NCBI GenBank assembly: GCA_964593465.1
Contig: CAZQJY010000005.1
Span: 1-64,000 of the forward strand
DNA: 64,000 bases
Direction: 5' to 3'
Source of the DNA: Mycosynbacter sp964593465
GTDB taxonomy: Bacteria > Patescibacteriota > Saccharimonadia > Saccharimonadales > Saccharimonadaceae
Of the stretch, positions 24,226 through 33,041 are shown in pieces (within the stretch, counting starts at the first letter, position 1; each line of letters opens with the position of its first letter). The notes below the pieces were generated by a model. The model was not told the origin of the DNA, did not search any database, and saw only the letters and a list, made by a program, of their open reading frames with translations. A program made the position numbers and the translations under genes.

Positions 24226-24846
24226 ATGAAATCTCTGAGTTTGACGACGCCGCATGTAATTTTTGTCATCGGCATGCCTGGGGTAGGTAAGACCCATTTT
24301 GCGACAAAATTTTCTGAAACATTTGGTGCACCTTTTGTTGAGGCAGACCAGCTACGTCGAATTACAACATCTAACCAACCTATCTACGACCAAAATGAAC
24401 AGTCTATCGTAGATCAGCTAGTACACCAGCAGATAGGCGAACTCTTAAAAACAAAGCAAACATTTATCGTAGAAGCAGCCACAGAGGCACGCATCGATAG
24501 ACAAAACCTCAGTAAGCTCGCACGGAGCAATGGCTATCAGACACTCTACGTCTGGGTACAAACAGACCCAGAAACAGCACGTTTGCGCGCTACAAAATCC
24601 GGGCGTATCAACAAAGACAAAGCGCTGATACTGCCCGTAACTCGCTATGAGCAACTCATCAAACGCTTCACAGCACCTACGCCCACCGAAAACGTGACGG
24701 TGATTAGCGGTAAACATACCTATGCATCTCAAGCACGAGCTGTGCTCAAACGACTTGCTGGCCAAAATCGCCCAGATGACACAGCCTTGCAAGTTCCACC
24801 TCGACGTGCGTCTAAGCCAAAAGGCAGTTCCATTAAAATCTCCTAA
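24226..24846 (+). CDS. P-loop kinase-like protein (AAA_33/zeta-toxin-like fold)
   Basis: A 206-residue protein with Walker A FVIGMPGVGKTHFATKF near residue 10 and a second motif ATEARIDRQNLSKLAR resembling small-molecule or RNA kinases with a lid (RLRATKSGR). The C-terminus is basic and Ser-rich (PPRRASKPKGSSIKIS). Substrate unknown; no antitoxin-like gene is adjacent. TATAAT at 24213-24218 ends 7 nt before the ATG, which selects this start over one 12 codons upstream. Confidence 0.83.
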   Translation: MKSLSLTTPHVIFVIGMPGVGKTHFATKFSETFGAPFVEADQLRRITTSNQPIYDQNEQSIVDQLVHQQIGELLKTKQTFIVEAATEARIDRQNLSKLARSNGYQTLYVWVQTDPETARLRATKSGRINKDKALILPVTRYEQLIKRFTAPTPTENVTVISGKHTYASQARAVLKRLAGQNRPDDTALQVPPRRASKPKGSSIKIS

Positions 24847-24855
24847 TATCGAAGT

Positions 24856-25545
24856 ATGGTGACACTCTCAGACGACGAGTTTGGCGAAATAACAATACGC
24901 AAAACGAAAAGTAGCAGTATTCGTGTCAGCGTTGCACCAGATGGTCGCTTGCGCGCCACACTACCAAGATTTGCTACTCAGCGTGCGCTCAAAAAAGTCA
25001 TAGAGCAGTCCCGCCCTCAAATTCGCACAATGCTCAAGGAGCAGCTACCAGACATTATATATAGTGACGGAACACAGGTAGGTAAAAGCCATTCGATCTT
25101 AGTCACGACAGGCACCGGTATAACAAAAGTGCGTCGGCAAAAACTAAAACTTGTCGTAGCACTCGCACCACAAGATGACATCCACTCACCAGATATTCAA
25201 ACACTCATTCGAAAAGAAGTGCGTGCAGCCCTGCGCACGGAAGCCAAACACTACCTCTCACGAAGACTAGCCGTACTTGCAGATAGACTGAAGTGTAATT
25301 ATGAAAAAGTACGCTTTTCTCATGCCAGCTCGCGTTGGGGAAGCTGCAGCAGTACTGGAACTATCAGTCTTAATATTGCGCTCATGCAGTTGCCATTTGA
25401 CCTTATTGACTATGTGCTCGTCCATGAACTCGCACATACCAAGCAAATGAACCACAGTAGTGATTTCTGGTCACTCGTAGAAGCCGCAGACCCGGACTAC
25501 AAACTACATCGCACAGCGCTTAAACAATTTCATCCAACTATTTGA
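24856..25545 (+). CDS. YgjP-like (SprT-type) zinc metallopeptidase
   Basis: A 229-residue M48-like/DUF45 protein. The C-terminal zinc motif is DYVLVHELAHTKQMNHS near residue 176, with SRWGSCSSTGTISLN before it and FWSLVEAADPDYK after it, as in YgjP. Two His in HELAH and the following NHS..FW match the family. It starts 9 nt after the kinase-like gene, so they are probably co-transcribed. Cytoplasmic; substrate unknown. Confidence 0.9.
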   Translation: MVTLSDDEFGEITIRKTKSSSIRVSVAPDGRLRATLPRFATQRALKKVIEQSRPQIRTMLKEQLPDIIYSDGTQVGKSHSILVTTGTGITKVRRQKLKLVVALAPQDDIHSPDIQTLIRKEVRAALRTEAKHYLSRRLAVLADRLKCNYEKVRFSHASSRWGSCSSTGTISLNIALMQLPFDLIDYVLVHELAHTKQMNHSSDFWSLVEAADPDYKLHRTALKQFHPTI

Positions 25546-25581
25546 AACTCTTATGCTTGATAGGGTATACTAAAGATACTT

Positions 25582-27219
25582 ATGAAAAGGAGGGCACCCG
25601 ATGCGCGAAGTGCGCAGACCAGCAAGCTGATGCGCATAGCATGTGTGGTATTCGCATCTATTTTTATCTTGCAAGGCTACTTGGTCAAGATTGGTAGCCT
25701 GCCGCAAGGTCACTATATTAACGACGAAACTTTCTGGAACCTCACAATCGCAGCCGTGCTGCTGACGCTTGCTGTATTGTTGTATCCTCGTGCCACCATA
25801 CCGAGGCCTCTGGCTCTTGTACGAGTACTCGCCATAGAGTTTGTGGGCATTGGCTTTATTATCACCTCCACAGGCTTTGGCTCACTCTTGAGCCTTGCAC
25901 TTATCTTTGTGCTGTACGAGTCATATATCCTTTACAAAGTATACGGTTTGAGCATCAGTATCGCACTCCTAGCAGCGGCAGTTGGCTATGAGATGTATCA
26001 ATCTACCTATCTTGGCTTCTTCAATACTATCGATACGCTTATCGCTCTACTCACAATTCTGTCTATAGCGCTGCTTGGTGTTGCGCTTATGCGTGCCCAA
26101 AGCGTGCGCTATGAAACATTAGAAAAGAGCCGTGCTCAAGCCAATCTAGAAAAATACCGTATCACCACCCTCATGAATAATCTAGCGCAAGGCGTCCTGA
26201 GCTTAGATCGCAAAGGAGTCGTCCGTCTCTACAATGCAGCAGCACTCAATATCCTTGACACCAACAGCTCGCTTAACAATCAGCATATAGATGACATCTT
26301 AAAGATAAAGAATGGAGAAGGGAAACACATTCACCCATCTGCCTTACTCAAAAACATTCAGTCCACAGAGGTGTTTGACGACCTATATTTTCATAATGGG
26401 GAAGAAGCTGCACGATTGGAAATATCCGTCACTCCAATACGCGCCGGACGCCAGCATGGCAAGCTCGATATAGACCAAGGCTTCATCCTGCTCGTGCGTG
26501 ACGTAACCAAACAGAAGAATCTCGATGATGAGCGCGATGAGTTTATAAGCGTCGTGAGTCATGAACTCAGGACACCCCTTACGGTCGCTGAAGCAAGTAT
26601 TAGCAATATACAAGCTCTGTACCGCAAAGGTATCACTTCGTCTGATCGTATTTTACCAGCGTTAGATGCTGCCTATGGGCAGCTCAATCTACTAGCACGG
26701 ATAACCAATGATTTGAGCACTCTATCGAGAGCAGAGCAAGGTGAGACAAACGATGTTGAGCTACTTGACCTAGATCAATTTTTGCATGATTTATATGTCA
26801 AATATTATACTGATGCAAAAACCGCTGGATTGCGATTTGATATTGATACACCCGCCAAACTTGGAAAAGTTCGAACTAGCCGACTTTATCTCGCTGAATT
26901 ATTACAAAACCTCATCGATAACGCTTTTAAATATACCAAAGAGGGCAGTATACAACTTGCTGCGACGCGCAAGAAAGATACTGTCACAATATCCGTCACC
27001 GACACTGGCATAGGTATCGGCAAGGCTGACAAAGAAAAAATATTCGACAAGTTTTATCGTAGCGAAGATTATCGCACACGAGAGACTGGCGGTACAGGAC
27101 TTGGCTTGTATGTAGCCATGAAACTGGCAGCCAAACTCAATACGACGATTCAGCTAAAAAGCCGTCTCAACCACGGCTCGACATTCAGCATTAATCTCAA
27201 AGCTACCGACGACGAGTAG
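25582..27219 (+). CDS. Membrane sensor histidine kinase with PAS domain, no adjacent response regulator
   Basis: A 545-residue kinase. Residues about 20-175 hold five to six membrane segments. Residues about 195-310 form a PAS-like sensor (NLAQGVLSLDRKGVVRLYNA). The HisKA box is FISVVSHELRTPLTVAE near residue 325. The ATPase domain has LLQNLIDNAFKYT (N box), TDTGIGIG (G1) and GGTGLGLYVAMKLA (G2). TTGAAA (18-bp spacer) TATACT (25566-25571) lies 10 nt before the ATG. The flanking genes contain no receiver domain, so its regulator lies elsewhere. Confidence 0.93.
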   Translation: MKRRAPDARSAQTSKLMRIACVVFASIFILQGYLVKIGSLPQGHYINDETFWNLTIAAVLLTLAVLLYPRATIPRPLALVRVLAIEFVGIGFIITSTGFGSLLSLALIFVLYESYILYKVYGLSISIALLAAAVGYEMYQSTYLGFFNTIDTLIALLTILSIALLGVALMRAQSVRYETLEKSRAQANLEKYRITTLMNNLAQGVLSLDRKGVVRLYNAAALNILDTNSSLNNQHIDDILKIKNGEGKHIHPSALLKNIQSTEVFDDLYFHNGEEAARLEISVTPIRAGRQHGKLDIDQGFILLVRDVTKQKNLDDERDEFISVVSHELRTPLTVAEASISNIQALYRKGITSSDRILPALDAAYGQLNLLARITNDLSTLSRAEQGETNDVELLDLDQFLHDLYVKYYTDAKTAGLRFDIDTPAKLGKVRTSRLYLAELLQNLIDNAFKYTKEGSIQLAATRKKDTVTISVTDTGIGIGKADKEKIFDKFYRSEDYRTRETGGTGLGLYVAMKLAAKLNTTIQLKSRLNHGSTFSINLKATDDE

Positions 27220-28330
27220 GTGCTGTAATAGAGCGGCCCTTCCAAGTGATAGACTCTGTCTTGTAGCCTATCATACTACCAAGTGTCACGCCTGCATCAA
27301 GCAGCAGAAGTAACGGCCACAACCATGCGCCAATAAATGCACCGCGTACCCACGTAAAGCGTAAATAGAGAAAATATACGCAAGCTCCTGCTACATAAAT
27401 TATTGCAGCGAATATAGCCGCAGCGACAGATGAGGTACTGGTGAGTATCAGTAGGGGAGTTAGCGCAATCAGAAGCATGCAAGCAATCGCCACAAATGTA
27501 CGCCAAGTAGAATACCCTAACTGTGGAAATCGCAAACGCTGCACCGTTTCTAGCTGTGAACTCATCTTTTTTTCGTATGTCACGCCAAGTAGCTGTTGGC
27601 TCGTCAGGAACTTGTAGCTGTGCGACGCTAAGTACAACTCTGCTATCGTGACTTCTGGCTCAACATCAACACGTAGTGTTTCAAAAGTATCAAAATCACT
27701 TAGTAGCTGCTTGCGTCGAGCCATCCAAATATTCGATGCCGCCACAGGACGACGCACACTGTGAAATAAAATCGCCCAGAAATACCGAAGCGGAGCAAGT
27801 ACAACGCTCAGCCTCCACAAATCGCTCCTCAGTGGTAATACAGATATCATATTGGCATGTGTCTCCTCAGCATAGCTCACCAATTGGCTAATAGACGTGG
27901 GTGCTACTATCGTATCTACGTCTAGAAACAGTATATACGTGCCATTTGCCTCCGCCGCCAAACGCCGCAACGCATAGTTTTTACCCAGCCAGCCTGTAGG
28001 GGGAGTGTTTCCCTCTATAAACCGCACGCCGTCTTTTGCAAAAGCCCGAATGAGCTGGGAAGTATTATCAACAGAATCATCGTCCAAGACTAGCACCTCG
28101 AGCTTCTTGTACCGACTTCGTAACACAGCTTCTAGGCAGCGTGTCATTGCATGACGCTCGTTGCGCGCAGGTATACACACGCTCACGCTCGGCAAAGCAT
28201 CCGCTACAGCAGGCATGCTTATTAGTTTGCGTCTGTGAAAAATACGCAACAAGTGCTGCATGCGCCAAAAAGCCATGTACAGCGCAATCAAAACCACGCA
28301 ACCAGTCGCAAGCACCATAACTTCAAGCAT
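27203..28330 (-). CDS. GT2-family membrane glycosyltransferase
   Basis: A 375-residue GT-A glycosyltransferase. It has an N-terminal membrane helix (VLATGCVVLIALYMAFW), then SVSVCIPARNERHAM, VLVLDDDSVDNTSQLIRAF and the DxD-like ILFLDVDTIV. Three C-terminal membrane segments follow (LLIALTPLLILTSTSSVAAA, IFAAIIYVAGACVYFLYL). It resembles carotenoid or hopanoid glucosyltransferase-like GT2 enzymes; acceptor unknown. Start 28330 is chosen because TGGTACAAT (28342-28337) ends 6 nt upstream; longer frames would overlap secE. It overlaps the kinase gene tail by 17 bp. Confidence 0.87.
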   Translation of the reverse strand: MLEVMVLATGCVVLIALYMAFWRMQHLLRIFHRRKLISMPAVADALPSVSVCIPARNERHAMTRCLEAVLRSRYKKLEVLVLDDDSVDNTSQLIRAFAKDGVRFIEGNTPPTGWLGKNYALRRLAAEANGTYILFLDVDTIVAPTSISQLVSYAEETHANMISVLPLRSDLWRLSVVLAPLRYFWAILFHSVRRPVAASNIWMARRKQLLSDFDTFETLRVDVEPEVTIAELYLASHSYKFLTSQQLLGVTYEKKMSSQLETVQRLRFPQLGYSTWRTFVAIACMLLIALTPLLILTSTSSVAAAIFAAIIYVAGACVYFLYLRFTWVRGAFIGAWLWPLLLLLDAGVTLGSMIGYKTESITWKGRSITAPTRRR

Positions 28331-28349
28331 ATGCATATTGTACCACGCC

Positions 28350-28378
28350 TTGACATCAGGGCGAGTAGCCACTATACT
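28350..28378 (+). promoter_or_regulatory. secE-nusG promoter
   Basis: A consensus TTGACA (28350-28355), 17-bp spacer, TATACT (28373-28378). A hairpin of 7 bp (28389-28395 with 28401-28407, loop AACAA) followed by six Ts lies at the 5' end of the transcript. It could be a 5' stabiliser or a weak attenuator. Confidence 0.85.
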
Positions 28379-28427
28379 TGTACTTGACAGTCTGCAACAA
28401 GCAGATTTTTTAAATTGGGAGAGAAAA

Positions 28428-28778
28428 GTGGCGGACAAGAAAAAGTCATCTTCGGCAAAAGTAACTACCCGTGTAGTTGCATCCACCAGTGAAACAAAAA
28501 AGCCGAAAACTTCGGCCAAAAAATCCGTATCACAGGCCGACAAAACAATAAAAAAATCACCAAAAGTCGACAAGACGAAAAAGACTAAAGAGAAGAAAGT
28601 ACGAGACAATTACTTTGTAGGCGCATGGCGCGAACTCAAACAGGTCCGCTGGCCAGACCGCAAATCTACATGGAGTCTCACGCTTGGCGTAATTGCATAC
28701 TCAATCTTTTTTGCAGTCCTTATCATTGTACTCGACGCATTTTTTAAATATTTATTTGACCTGCTAGTGAAAGGCTAA
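28428..28778 (+). CDS. secE: Protein translocase subunit SecE
   Basis: SecE is the small clamp subunit of the SecYEG translocon. The 116 residues start with a GTG preceded by GGGAGAG. A Lys/Ser-rich cytoplasmic extension of about 60 residues comes first, then VGAWRELKQVRWPDRKSTWS (the conserved amphipathic region) and one membrane segment (VIAYSIFFAVLIIVLDAFF). It is followed after 3 nt by nusG, the usual order. Confidence 0.93.
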   Translation: MADKKKSSSAKVTTRVVASTSETKKPKTSAKKSVSQADKTIKKSPKVDKTKKTKEKKVRDNYFVGAWRELKQVRWPDRKSTWSLTLGVIAYSIFFAVLIIVLDAFFKYLFDLLVKG

Positions 28779-28781
28779 ACA

Positions 28782-29327
28782 ATGACACGAAAACGATACG
28801 ACTCTACACGACAATGGTATGCTATCCATACCTATAGCGGCTACGAAGACAAGGTAACAGATAGTATTCGCCAGCGCATCAATGCTGTTGATATGGCTGA
28901 TAAAATCTTTGATGTTATGGTTCCAAAAGAGAAGCAGATCGAAATCAAAAACGGTAAACGTAAAGTTGTCGATCGCAAGATTTTCCAAGGTTACGTACTT
29001 GTCGAGATGAAACTCACCGAAGAAACATGGTACATCGTGCGTAATACCCCTGGTGTAACTGGGTTTGTTGGTAGCGGCACAGATCCAACACCTGTGTCCG
29101 AGGGTGAGATCCGCAAAATCAAAAAACGCATGGGTGTTGAAGAGCCAAAGCACCAAATTGACTTCTCAGAGGGTGAAGTGGTTTCTATCACCGACGGTCC
29201 ATTCAAAGGCTTTGACGGTGCTATCAGCGAGATAGACACACAAAAAGGCAAACTCAAGGTAATGGTGAGTATGTTTGGTCGCGATACGCCTGTCGAGCTA
29301 GACGCACTCCAGGTCAAGAAAGTCTAA
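28782..29327 (+). CDS. nusG: Transcription termination/antitermination factor NusG
   Basis: NusG binds RNA polymerase and links transcription to translation or Rho. The 181 residues contain the NGN domain (WYAIHTYSGYEDKVTDSI near residue 12, IFQGYVLVEM, NTPGVTGFVG) and a C-terminal KOW motif (EGEVVSITDGPFKGFDGAIS). Length and start are standard. It forms a unit with secE but, unlike in most bacteria, rplK does not follow directly. Confidence 0.97.
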   Translation: MTRKRYDSTRQWYAIHTYSGYEDKVTDSIRQRINAVDMADKIFDVMVPKEKQIEIKNGKRKVVDRKIFQGYVLVEMKLTEETWYIVRNTPGVTGFVGSGTDPTPVSEGEIRKIKKRMGVEEPKHQIDFSEGEVVSITDGPFKGFDGAISEIDTQKGKLKVMVSMFGRDTPVELDALQVKKV

Positions 29328-29337
29328 CCACTAGCAC

Positions 29338-29910
29338 TTAAACTGCGCTGCGCTGTGGAATCTTCCATAGCGCAGTTAGCATATACTGCAGCCAAAATAA
29401 TAGTGACGCTGCCGTGCATAGCAATACGACAGACATAAAGGCAGAAGCACTCTCTGTAGTAAGCTGGCTTGGGGTGTACAATGCTACAAACCCAGTACAA
29501 AATACCAGCAGCACAAGTAACTGCTTAGTTATGAGTACAGATTTTAGTGTAATCCTCCATCTCGTTTGACGTAGCACACTCAGAGGAATAGCACGAGAAA
29601 TACGACCTATCCAATACGGCAAAAGTACGACAAAGACACACAGTGTCAGCACAATGATACTGTTAAAAATCCACACAACAAGCTGCAGTGACCACATAGC
29701 TGACGCTACAGTAGACACATCTAGACTAGGTGTCGCCACGCTAGGAGCGTAGTAGTAATAGCCACCAGTACCCACAAATGCTTTGATAACTTCCACGCAC
29801 ACCAAGAAAAATATAATCATCCACGCTACATGAAACATATAGTAGCCAAGCCCGCCGACGTAGTTTGCAATGAGCTGTCTTTTGGGTGGTAGCTTTTTGT
29901 ACAAAGACAT
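29338..29910 (-). CDS. Multi-pass membrane protein, unknown function
   Basis: A 190-residue protein with about four membrane segments (for example VAWMIIFFLVCVEVIKAF near residue 28 and LLVLLVFCTGFVALYTP near residue 132). It lies on the opposite strand between nusG and rplK and so interrupts the usual secE-nusG-rplK order. TATACT (29924-29919) ends 8 nt before the ATG. No family recognised. Confidence 0.72.
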   Translation of the reverse strand: MSLYKKLPPKRQLIANYVGGLGYYMFHVAWMIIFFLVCVEVIKAFVGTGGYYYYAPSVATPSLDVSTVASAMWSLQLVVWIFNSIIVLTLCVFVVLLPYWIGRISRAIPLSVLRQTRWRITLKSVLITKQLLVLLVFCTGFVALYTPSQLTTESASAFMSVVLLCTAASLLFWLQYMLTALWKIPQRSAV

Positions 29911-30015
29911 ATGGCTCTAGTATAACACTAGGAGTTGGGTGAAACTACCACTCACAGATATTTTCGAAACAACAAAGTATTACGCAAGTCAAAGATTTCG
30001 GCACACCTCGTGCAC

Positions 30016-30044
30016 TTGTAAAAATAATGATTTTTTGGTACAAT
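30016..30044 (+). promoter_or_regulatory. rplK promoter
   Basis: TTGTAA (30016-30021), 17-bp spacer, TACAAT (30039-30044) preceded by TGG. A leader of about 50 nt with AAGAAGGAAT precedes the rplK ATG. Confidence 0.75.
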
Positions 30045-30099
30045 AGTCAAGTTACGCACTCTGGTACAACTAGAGTAAAAAGAAGGAATAATAATCACT

Positions 30100-30525
30100 A
30101 TGGCAAAAAAGATTATCGGAAATCTCAAACTCCGTATCCCAGCTGGCCGCGCATCGGCAGGTCCTCCTGTTGGTAGCACCCTTGGTCAGTGGGGTCTCAA
30201 CATGATGGATTTCATCAATCCATTTAACGACGCGACAAAAGGCGACATGGGCAAAGACGTTATCGTTCACATCCAAGTCTACGAAGATCGCACGTTTACA
30301 TGGAAAAGCCTTGGCCAGCCTGTCGACGACGCAATCCGCGCCGCTGTTGGCATCCAAAAGGGTAGCGGTAAGCCGCATGTTGAAAAGGTAGGCAAAATCA
30401 CCCGGGCACAGCTCGCCGAGATTGCAGAAGCTAAAAAAGACATGCTCAACGCTATCGATGAAGAAGGTCGCATCAAGACTGTCGCCGGTACTGCTCGCAG
30501 TATGGGTGTAGAAGTTGTTGACTAG
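30100..30525 (+). CDS. rplK: 50S ribosomal protein L11
   Basis: L11 forms the GTPase-associated center with L10/L12 and binds 23S rRNA. The 141 residues contain LRIPAGRASAGPPVGSTLGQ at residue 8 and GKITRAQLAEIAEAKKDML in the C-terminal RNA-binding domain. It ends TVAGTARSMGVEVVD, the family signature. It is a single-gene unit with its own promoter and terminator rather than an rplK-rplA operon. Confidence 0.98.
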   Translation: MAKKIIGNLKLRIPAGRASAGPPVGSTLGQWGLNMMDFINPFNDATKGDMGKDVIVHIQVYEDRTFTWKSLGQPVDDAIRAAVGIQKGSGKPHVEKVGKITRAQLAEIAEAKKDMLNAIDEEGRIKTVAGTARSMGVEVVD

Positions 30526-30546
30526 TCAGGTGTAGGTGTCTGCATA

Positions 30547-30576
30547 AAAATACCCCGCTATAACGGGGTATTTTTT
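30547..30576 (+). terminator. Terminator of rplK
   Basis: TACCCCG (30551-30557) pairs with CGGGGTA (30564-30570), followed by TTTTTT. Confidence 0.93.
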
Positions 30577-30624
30577 ATATACAAAAAGTTGAATATGACA
30601 GGAAGGGCAGGGTAAATGCTGCGT

Positions 30625-30660
30625 GGCGGGAGGAGCAGGATCATACCTGCCCCTCCCGCC
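30625..30660 (-). terminator. GC-rich hairpin after the orphan gene at 30682
   Basis: GGCGGGAGG-A-GCAGG (30625-30639) pairs with CCTGC-C-CCTCCCGCC (30646-30660), 14 bp with one mismatch. It lies 21 nt after the minus-strand gene. No T tract follows, so termination by this hairpin alone is uncertain. Confidence 0.6.
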
Positions 30661-30681
30661 GAATTACCTGCAGATGGACCG

Positions 30682-31077
30682 CTAGCTCACAGCGAGCTCG
30701 TTCTCATCCGCGTACGCCAGTGCCGCGAGCGATTCGTGGCGCATGACGTCGGCGTTGCGCCGAGCCGCCACGATGTGACGGTCGCGGCCGCTGGACTTCT
30801 TGCGTGGCAGCCGATGCTGCGCGATCCAGTGCTGCCGCTCCTCCTCGGTGCGGACCGTGAAGAAGCCGTGCTTGTGGAACAGCCACCCCTCGTCGCTGAG
30901 GGTGCGGAGCGATGCAGCGATCTGCTTGCATACCGCCTTCCTCTCCTTCAGCGTGAGGTCCTGCATGAGGATTGCCCGCACTTCGGAGAGACCCTTCGCC
31001 TCGATGCCACCCTTATTGGTGATCGTCGTGCGGATCTCGTCGGACGTGACGGGGCACGGGAAAACTGCGGAGGTCAT
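30682..31077 (-). CDS. GC-rich orphan protein, unknown, possibly winged-helix
   Basis: A 131-residue basic protein. ATG 31077 has an AGGAAGG site 7 nt upstream. The segment LTLKERKAVCKQIAASLRTL followed by SDEGWLFHKHGFFTV could be a recognition helix plus wing of a winged-helix fold; this is a guess from pattern only. Every Lys codon is AAG and nearly every Glu codon is GAG, with much GCG/CTC/ATC. Flanking genes prefer AAA and GAA. The base composition is clearly richer in G+C. Probably acquired. It has its own promoter and a strong hairpin and interrupts the rplK-rplA order. Confidence 0.72.
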   Translation of the reverse strand: MTSAVFPCPVTSDEIRTTITNKGGIEAKGLSEVRAILMQDLTLKERKAVCKQIAASLRTLSDEGWLFHKHGFFTVRTEEERQHWIAQHRLPRKKSSGRDRHIVAARRNADVMRHESLAALAYADENELAVS

Positions 31078-31171
31078 TTTTGACCCTTCCTGTCGTTGTT
31101 GTTGCGTTATCACATAATACACGGGTGCATATCATGCTTAGCGACCAGGATAGTCGCGTTACGCACTTATG

Positions 31172-31200
31172 ATATTACCACAGATATCACTTTCTGTCAA
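31172..31200 (-). promoter_or_regulatory. Promoter of the orphan gene at 30682
   Basis: On the minus strand TTGACA (31200-31195), 17-bp spacer, TAATAT (31177-31172). The leader of about 88 nt contains a GCGAC/GTCGC hairpin at 31141-31157. Confidence 0.72.
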
Positions 31201-31214
31201 TAGAAGACACTCTG

Positions 31215-32894
31215 TTATTCATCAAAATTCTGGCGAATATGCGAATAACTATAATCCCAATCAGCATCGGCTTTTTTACGTGGGTTGAAGATACCCTGCG
31301 GATCAAAGATTTTCTTGGTCTCTTTAAATAATTTCAATACTTCTTTGCCATACATCTGCTCGAGCCACGGACCACGGACCAAGCCATCATTATGCTCACC
31401 ACTTAGGCTACCCCCATACTTGAGTACCAGCTCATTGACTTCTTTCATGGCAGGCAGAAGCTTTTGGCGCTCAGACTCTTTCTCAATGTTCATGAGTGGA
31501 ATAATATGGAAATTTCCATCACCCATATGTCCCGCAATCGTAGCAAATAACTTATATTTTTTAATAATTTTGCGAATCTGGGGTAAAAACTTCGGCAAGA
31601 ATTCTGGTCGTACAATCAAATCGTCAATAAACGGCGCCGTGTGTTTGTCTTTTACCTTGCTACGCAGAATCTGAAAGCTATAGCGGCGCATTGTCCAAAA
31701 CTTTTGCCCTTGCATCTCTCGCGGCAACTCCTCAAAACCTGTGATGCCATAGAGCTTGGCTTTTGACTGCAGATCCTTGCGTAACGCCCGAATACGTTCG
31801 GCCACTTCTTCAGTGTCATTCCCCTTGATAGACACCATGAGGATGAGTTGCGGCAAACCACGAAACAGTAGTAAGCCGGTAGGAATCAGTGTAATGAGTA
31901 AATGAATAAATTGCACCGGCCCAAGCAGCTTGAGAAAGCTCGGCATAAACCGTATCGAAAGCCACAACGTGTTATCATCAAACGACTCGAAGCGCGATGG
32001 TTTGACCGCCACCACATCATTGACAAGCTCTGGTAGGTTATCGATATTTTTAAGAAACATAACCAAGAGGCCTTCTTGTGTACGCTCGTTGATCATCTTG
32101 AAATCAATATCCGTTACTAGTCCAAGTGTACCTTGAGAACCCACGACAACCTGCGTCAGGTCAAAAATACCTGTCTCGCGATCCCATACGCGCCACAAGT
32201 GGTAGCCAGTTGAGTCTTTGCTGACATTTGGCTTGGCATTTTTAATCACATCATAATTATCATCAACAAGCCTGAACATCTTGCGATACACTTCACCCTC
32301 AAAATCATCTTGTGCCATCTTGGCGTCGAGCTCATGTTTATTGAGTGGCTTGACTGTACGCGTGACACCATCGGCAAACACCACCTGCAGCTCATTCACA
32401 AAGTCTTCTGTACAGCCAAACTCAATAGACTTTTCGCCACCAGAGTTGTTAGCAACCATACCACCTACAGTACAGAGGTCACGAGACGCAGGGTAGGTAG
32501 GGAGCAGTAGCTGATGCGTACGAGATACTTTGTCGAAGTCTCGGAAATATGCACCGGGCTGCGTACGGGCAGACTTTACTGTCATACCTTCGTCTACTTT
32601 ATTCATATGCCGCAAAAAGTCTATGATAATAGAATCGTTGATAGCACCGCCACTCATGTCGGTGCCAGCACTCCTCGCGGTCAACGAAAGGTTCTGATTT
32701 TTCTTTTTGTGGTCAGCCACGTACTTGACCGCAATCTCCACATCGGCAGTGTTTTTTGGTGCAATCACCAGCTTCGGCACAATCTCAAACATCGACGCGT
32801 CGTGTGAAAACCTGCGTAACACCTCTGGCGTATCCTCAATCTCGCCACTAAATCCCAAATCCCGTAAGTGCTTCTTTGTCTCTTCCATAAGCAT
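31215..32894 (-). CDS. GlcD/D-lactate dehydrogenase-type FAD oxidoreductase
   Basis: A 559-residue flavoenzyme of the FAD_binding_4 plus FAD-oxidase C-terminal type. The FAD site has SLTARSAGTDMSGGAINDS, TVGGMVANNSGGEKSIEFG and VVGSQGTLGLVTDI. The C-terminal part has IAGHMGDGNFHIIPLMNIE and SLSGEHNDGLVRGPWLEQMY. Such enzymes oxidise D-lactate, glycolate or other 2-hydroxy acids. There is no Fe-S domain. ATG 32894 is chosen because TGTACT ends 6 nt upstream; neighbouring ATGs at 32900 and 32888 are possible. The electron acceptor is unknown. Confidence 0.88.
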   Translation of the reverse strand: MLMEETKKHLRDLGFSGEIEDTPEVLRRFSHDASMFEIVPKLVIAPKNTADVEIAVKYVADHKKKNQNLSLTARSAGTDMSGGAINDSIIIDFLRHMNKVDEGMTVKSARTQPGAYFRDFDKVSRTHQLLLPTYPASRDLCTVGGMVANNSGGEKSIEFGCTEDFVNELQVVFADGVTRTVKPLNKHELDAKMAQDDFEGEVYRKMFRLVDDNYDVIKNAKPNVSKDSTGYHLWRVWDRETGIFDLTQVVVGSQGTLGLVTDIDFKMINERTQEGLLVMFLKNIDNLPELVNDVVAVKPSRFESFDDNTLWLSIRFMPSFLKLLGPVQFIHLLITLIPTGLLLFRGLPQLILMVSIKGNDTEEVAERIRALRKDLQSKAKLYGITGFEELPREMQGQKFWTMRRYSFQILRSKVKDKHTAPFIDDLIVRPEFLPKFLPQIRKIIKKYKLFATIAGHMGDGNFHIIPLMNIEKESERQKLLPAMKEVNELVLKYGGSLSGEHNDGLVRGPWLEQMYGKEVLKLFKETKKIFDPQGIFNPRKKADADWDYSYSHIRQNFDE

Positions 32895-32938
32895 TAGCAT
32901 AGTACACTCCAGCACTTTTCTCAAGCAAAGAAGCTTGC

Positions 32939-32967
32939 TTGCTATCTTCATGGTTTTTTGCTATAAT
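32939..32967 (+). promoter_or_regulatory. rplA promoter
   Basis: TTGCTA (32939-32944), 17-bp spacer, TATAAT (32962-32967) preceded by TGC. A leader of about 68 nt with AGAAAGGA precedes rplA. Confidence 0.8.
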
Positions 32968-33041
32968 AAAAAGATAAGCTATCAATGTATGGGAGACGAA
33001 CAAAAAACGTCGCTTGCACCACAGAAAGGATTTAATTCACT

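Noticed and set aside
24226..24846. Zeta-toxin of a toxin-antitoxin pair
   Set aside because: The P-loop kinase fold is similar, but no small antitoxin gene overlaps or precedes it and the following gene is a metallopeptidase.
28260..28427. A longer SecE with about 56 extra N-terminal residues
   Set aside because: This extension would start upstream of the consensus promoter (28350-28378) and overlap the GT2 gene; the GTG at 28428 has a good GGGAGAG site.
28331..28609. N-terminal extension of the GT2 glycosyltransferase on the minus strand
   Set aside because: It would be antisense to secE and precede the clear -10 box at 28342-28337; the membrane helix that starts the protein lies just after ATG 28330.
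30616..31117. Plus-strand ORFs opposite the GC-rich orphan gene
   Set aside because: High G+C creates open frames on both strands. The minus-strand frame has the promoter, Shine-Dalgarno site and consistent codon choice (AAG/GAG); the plus-strand frames do not.
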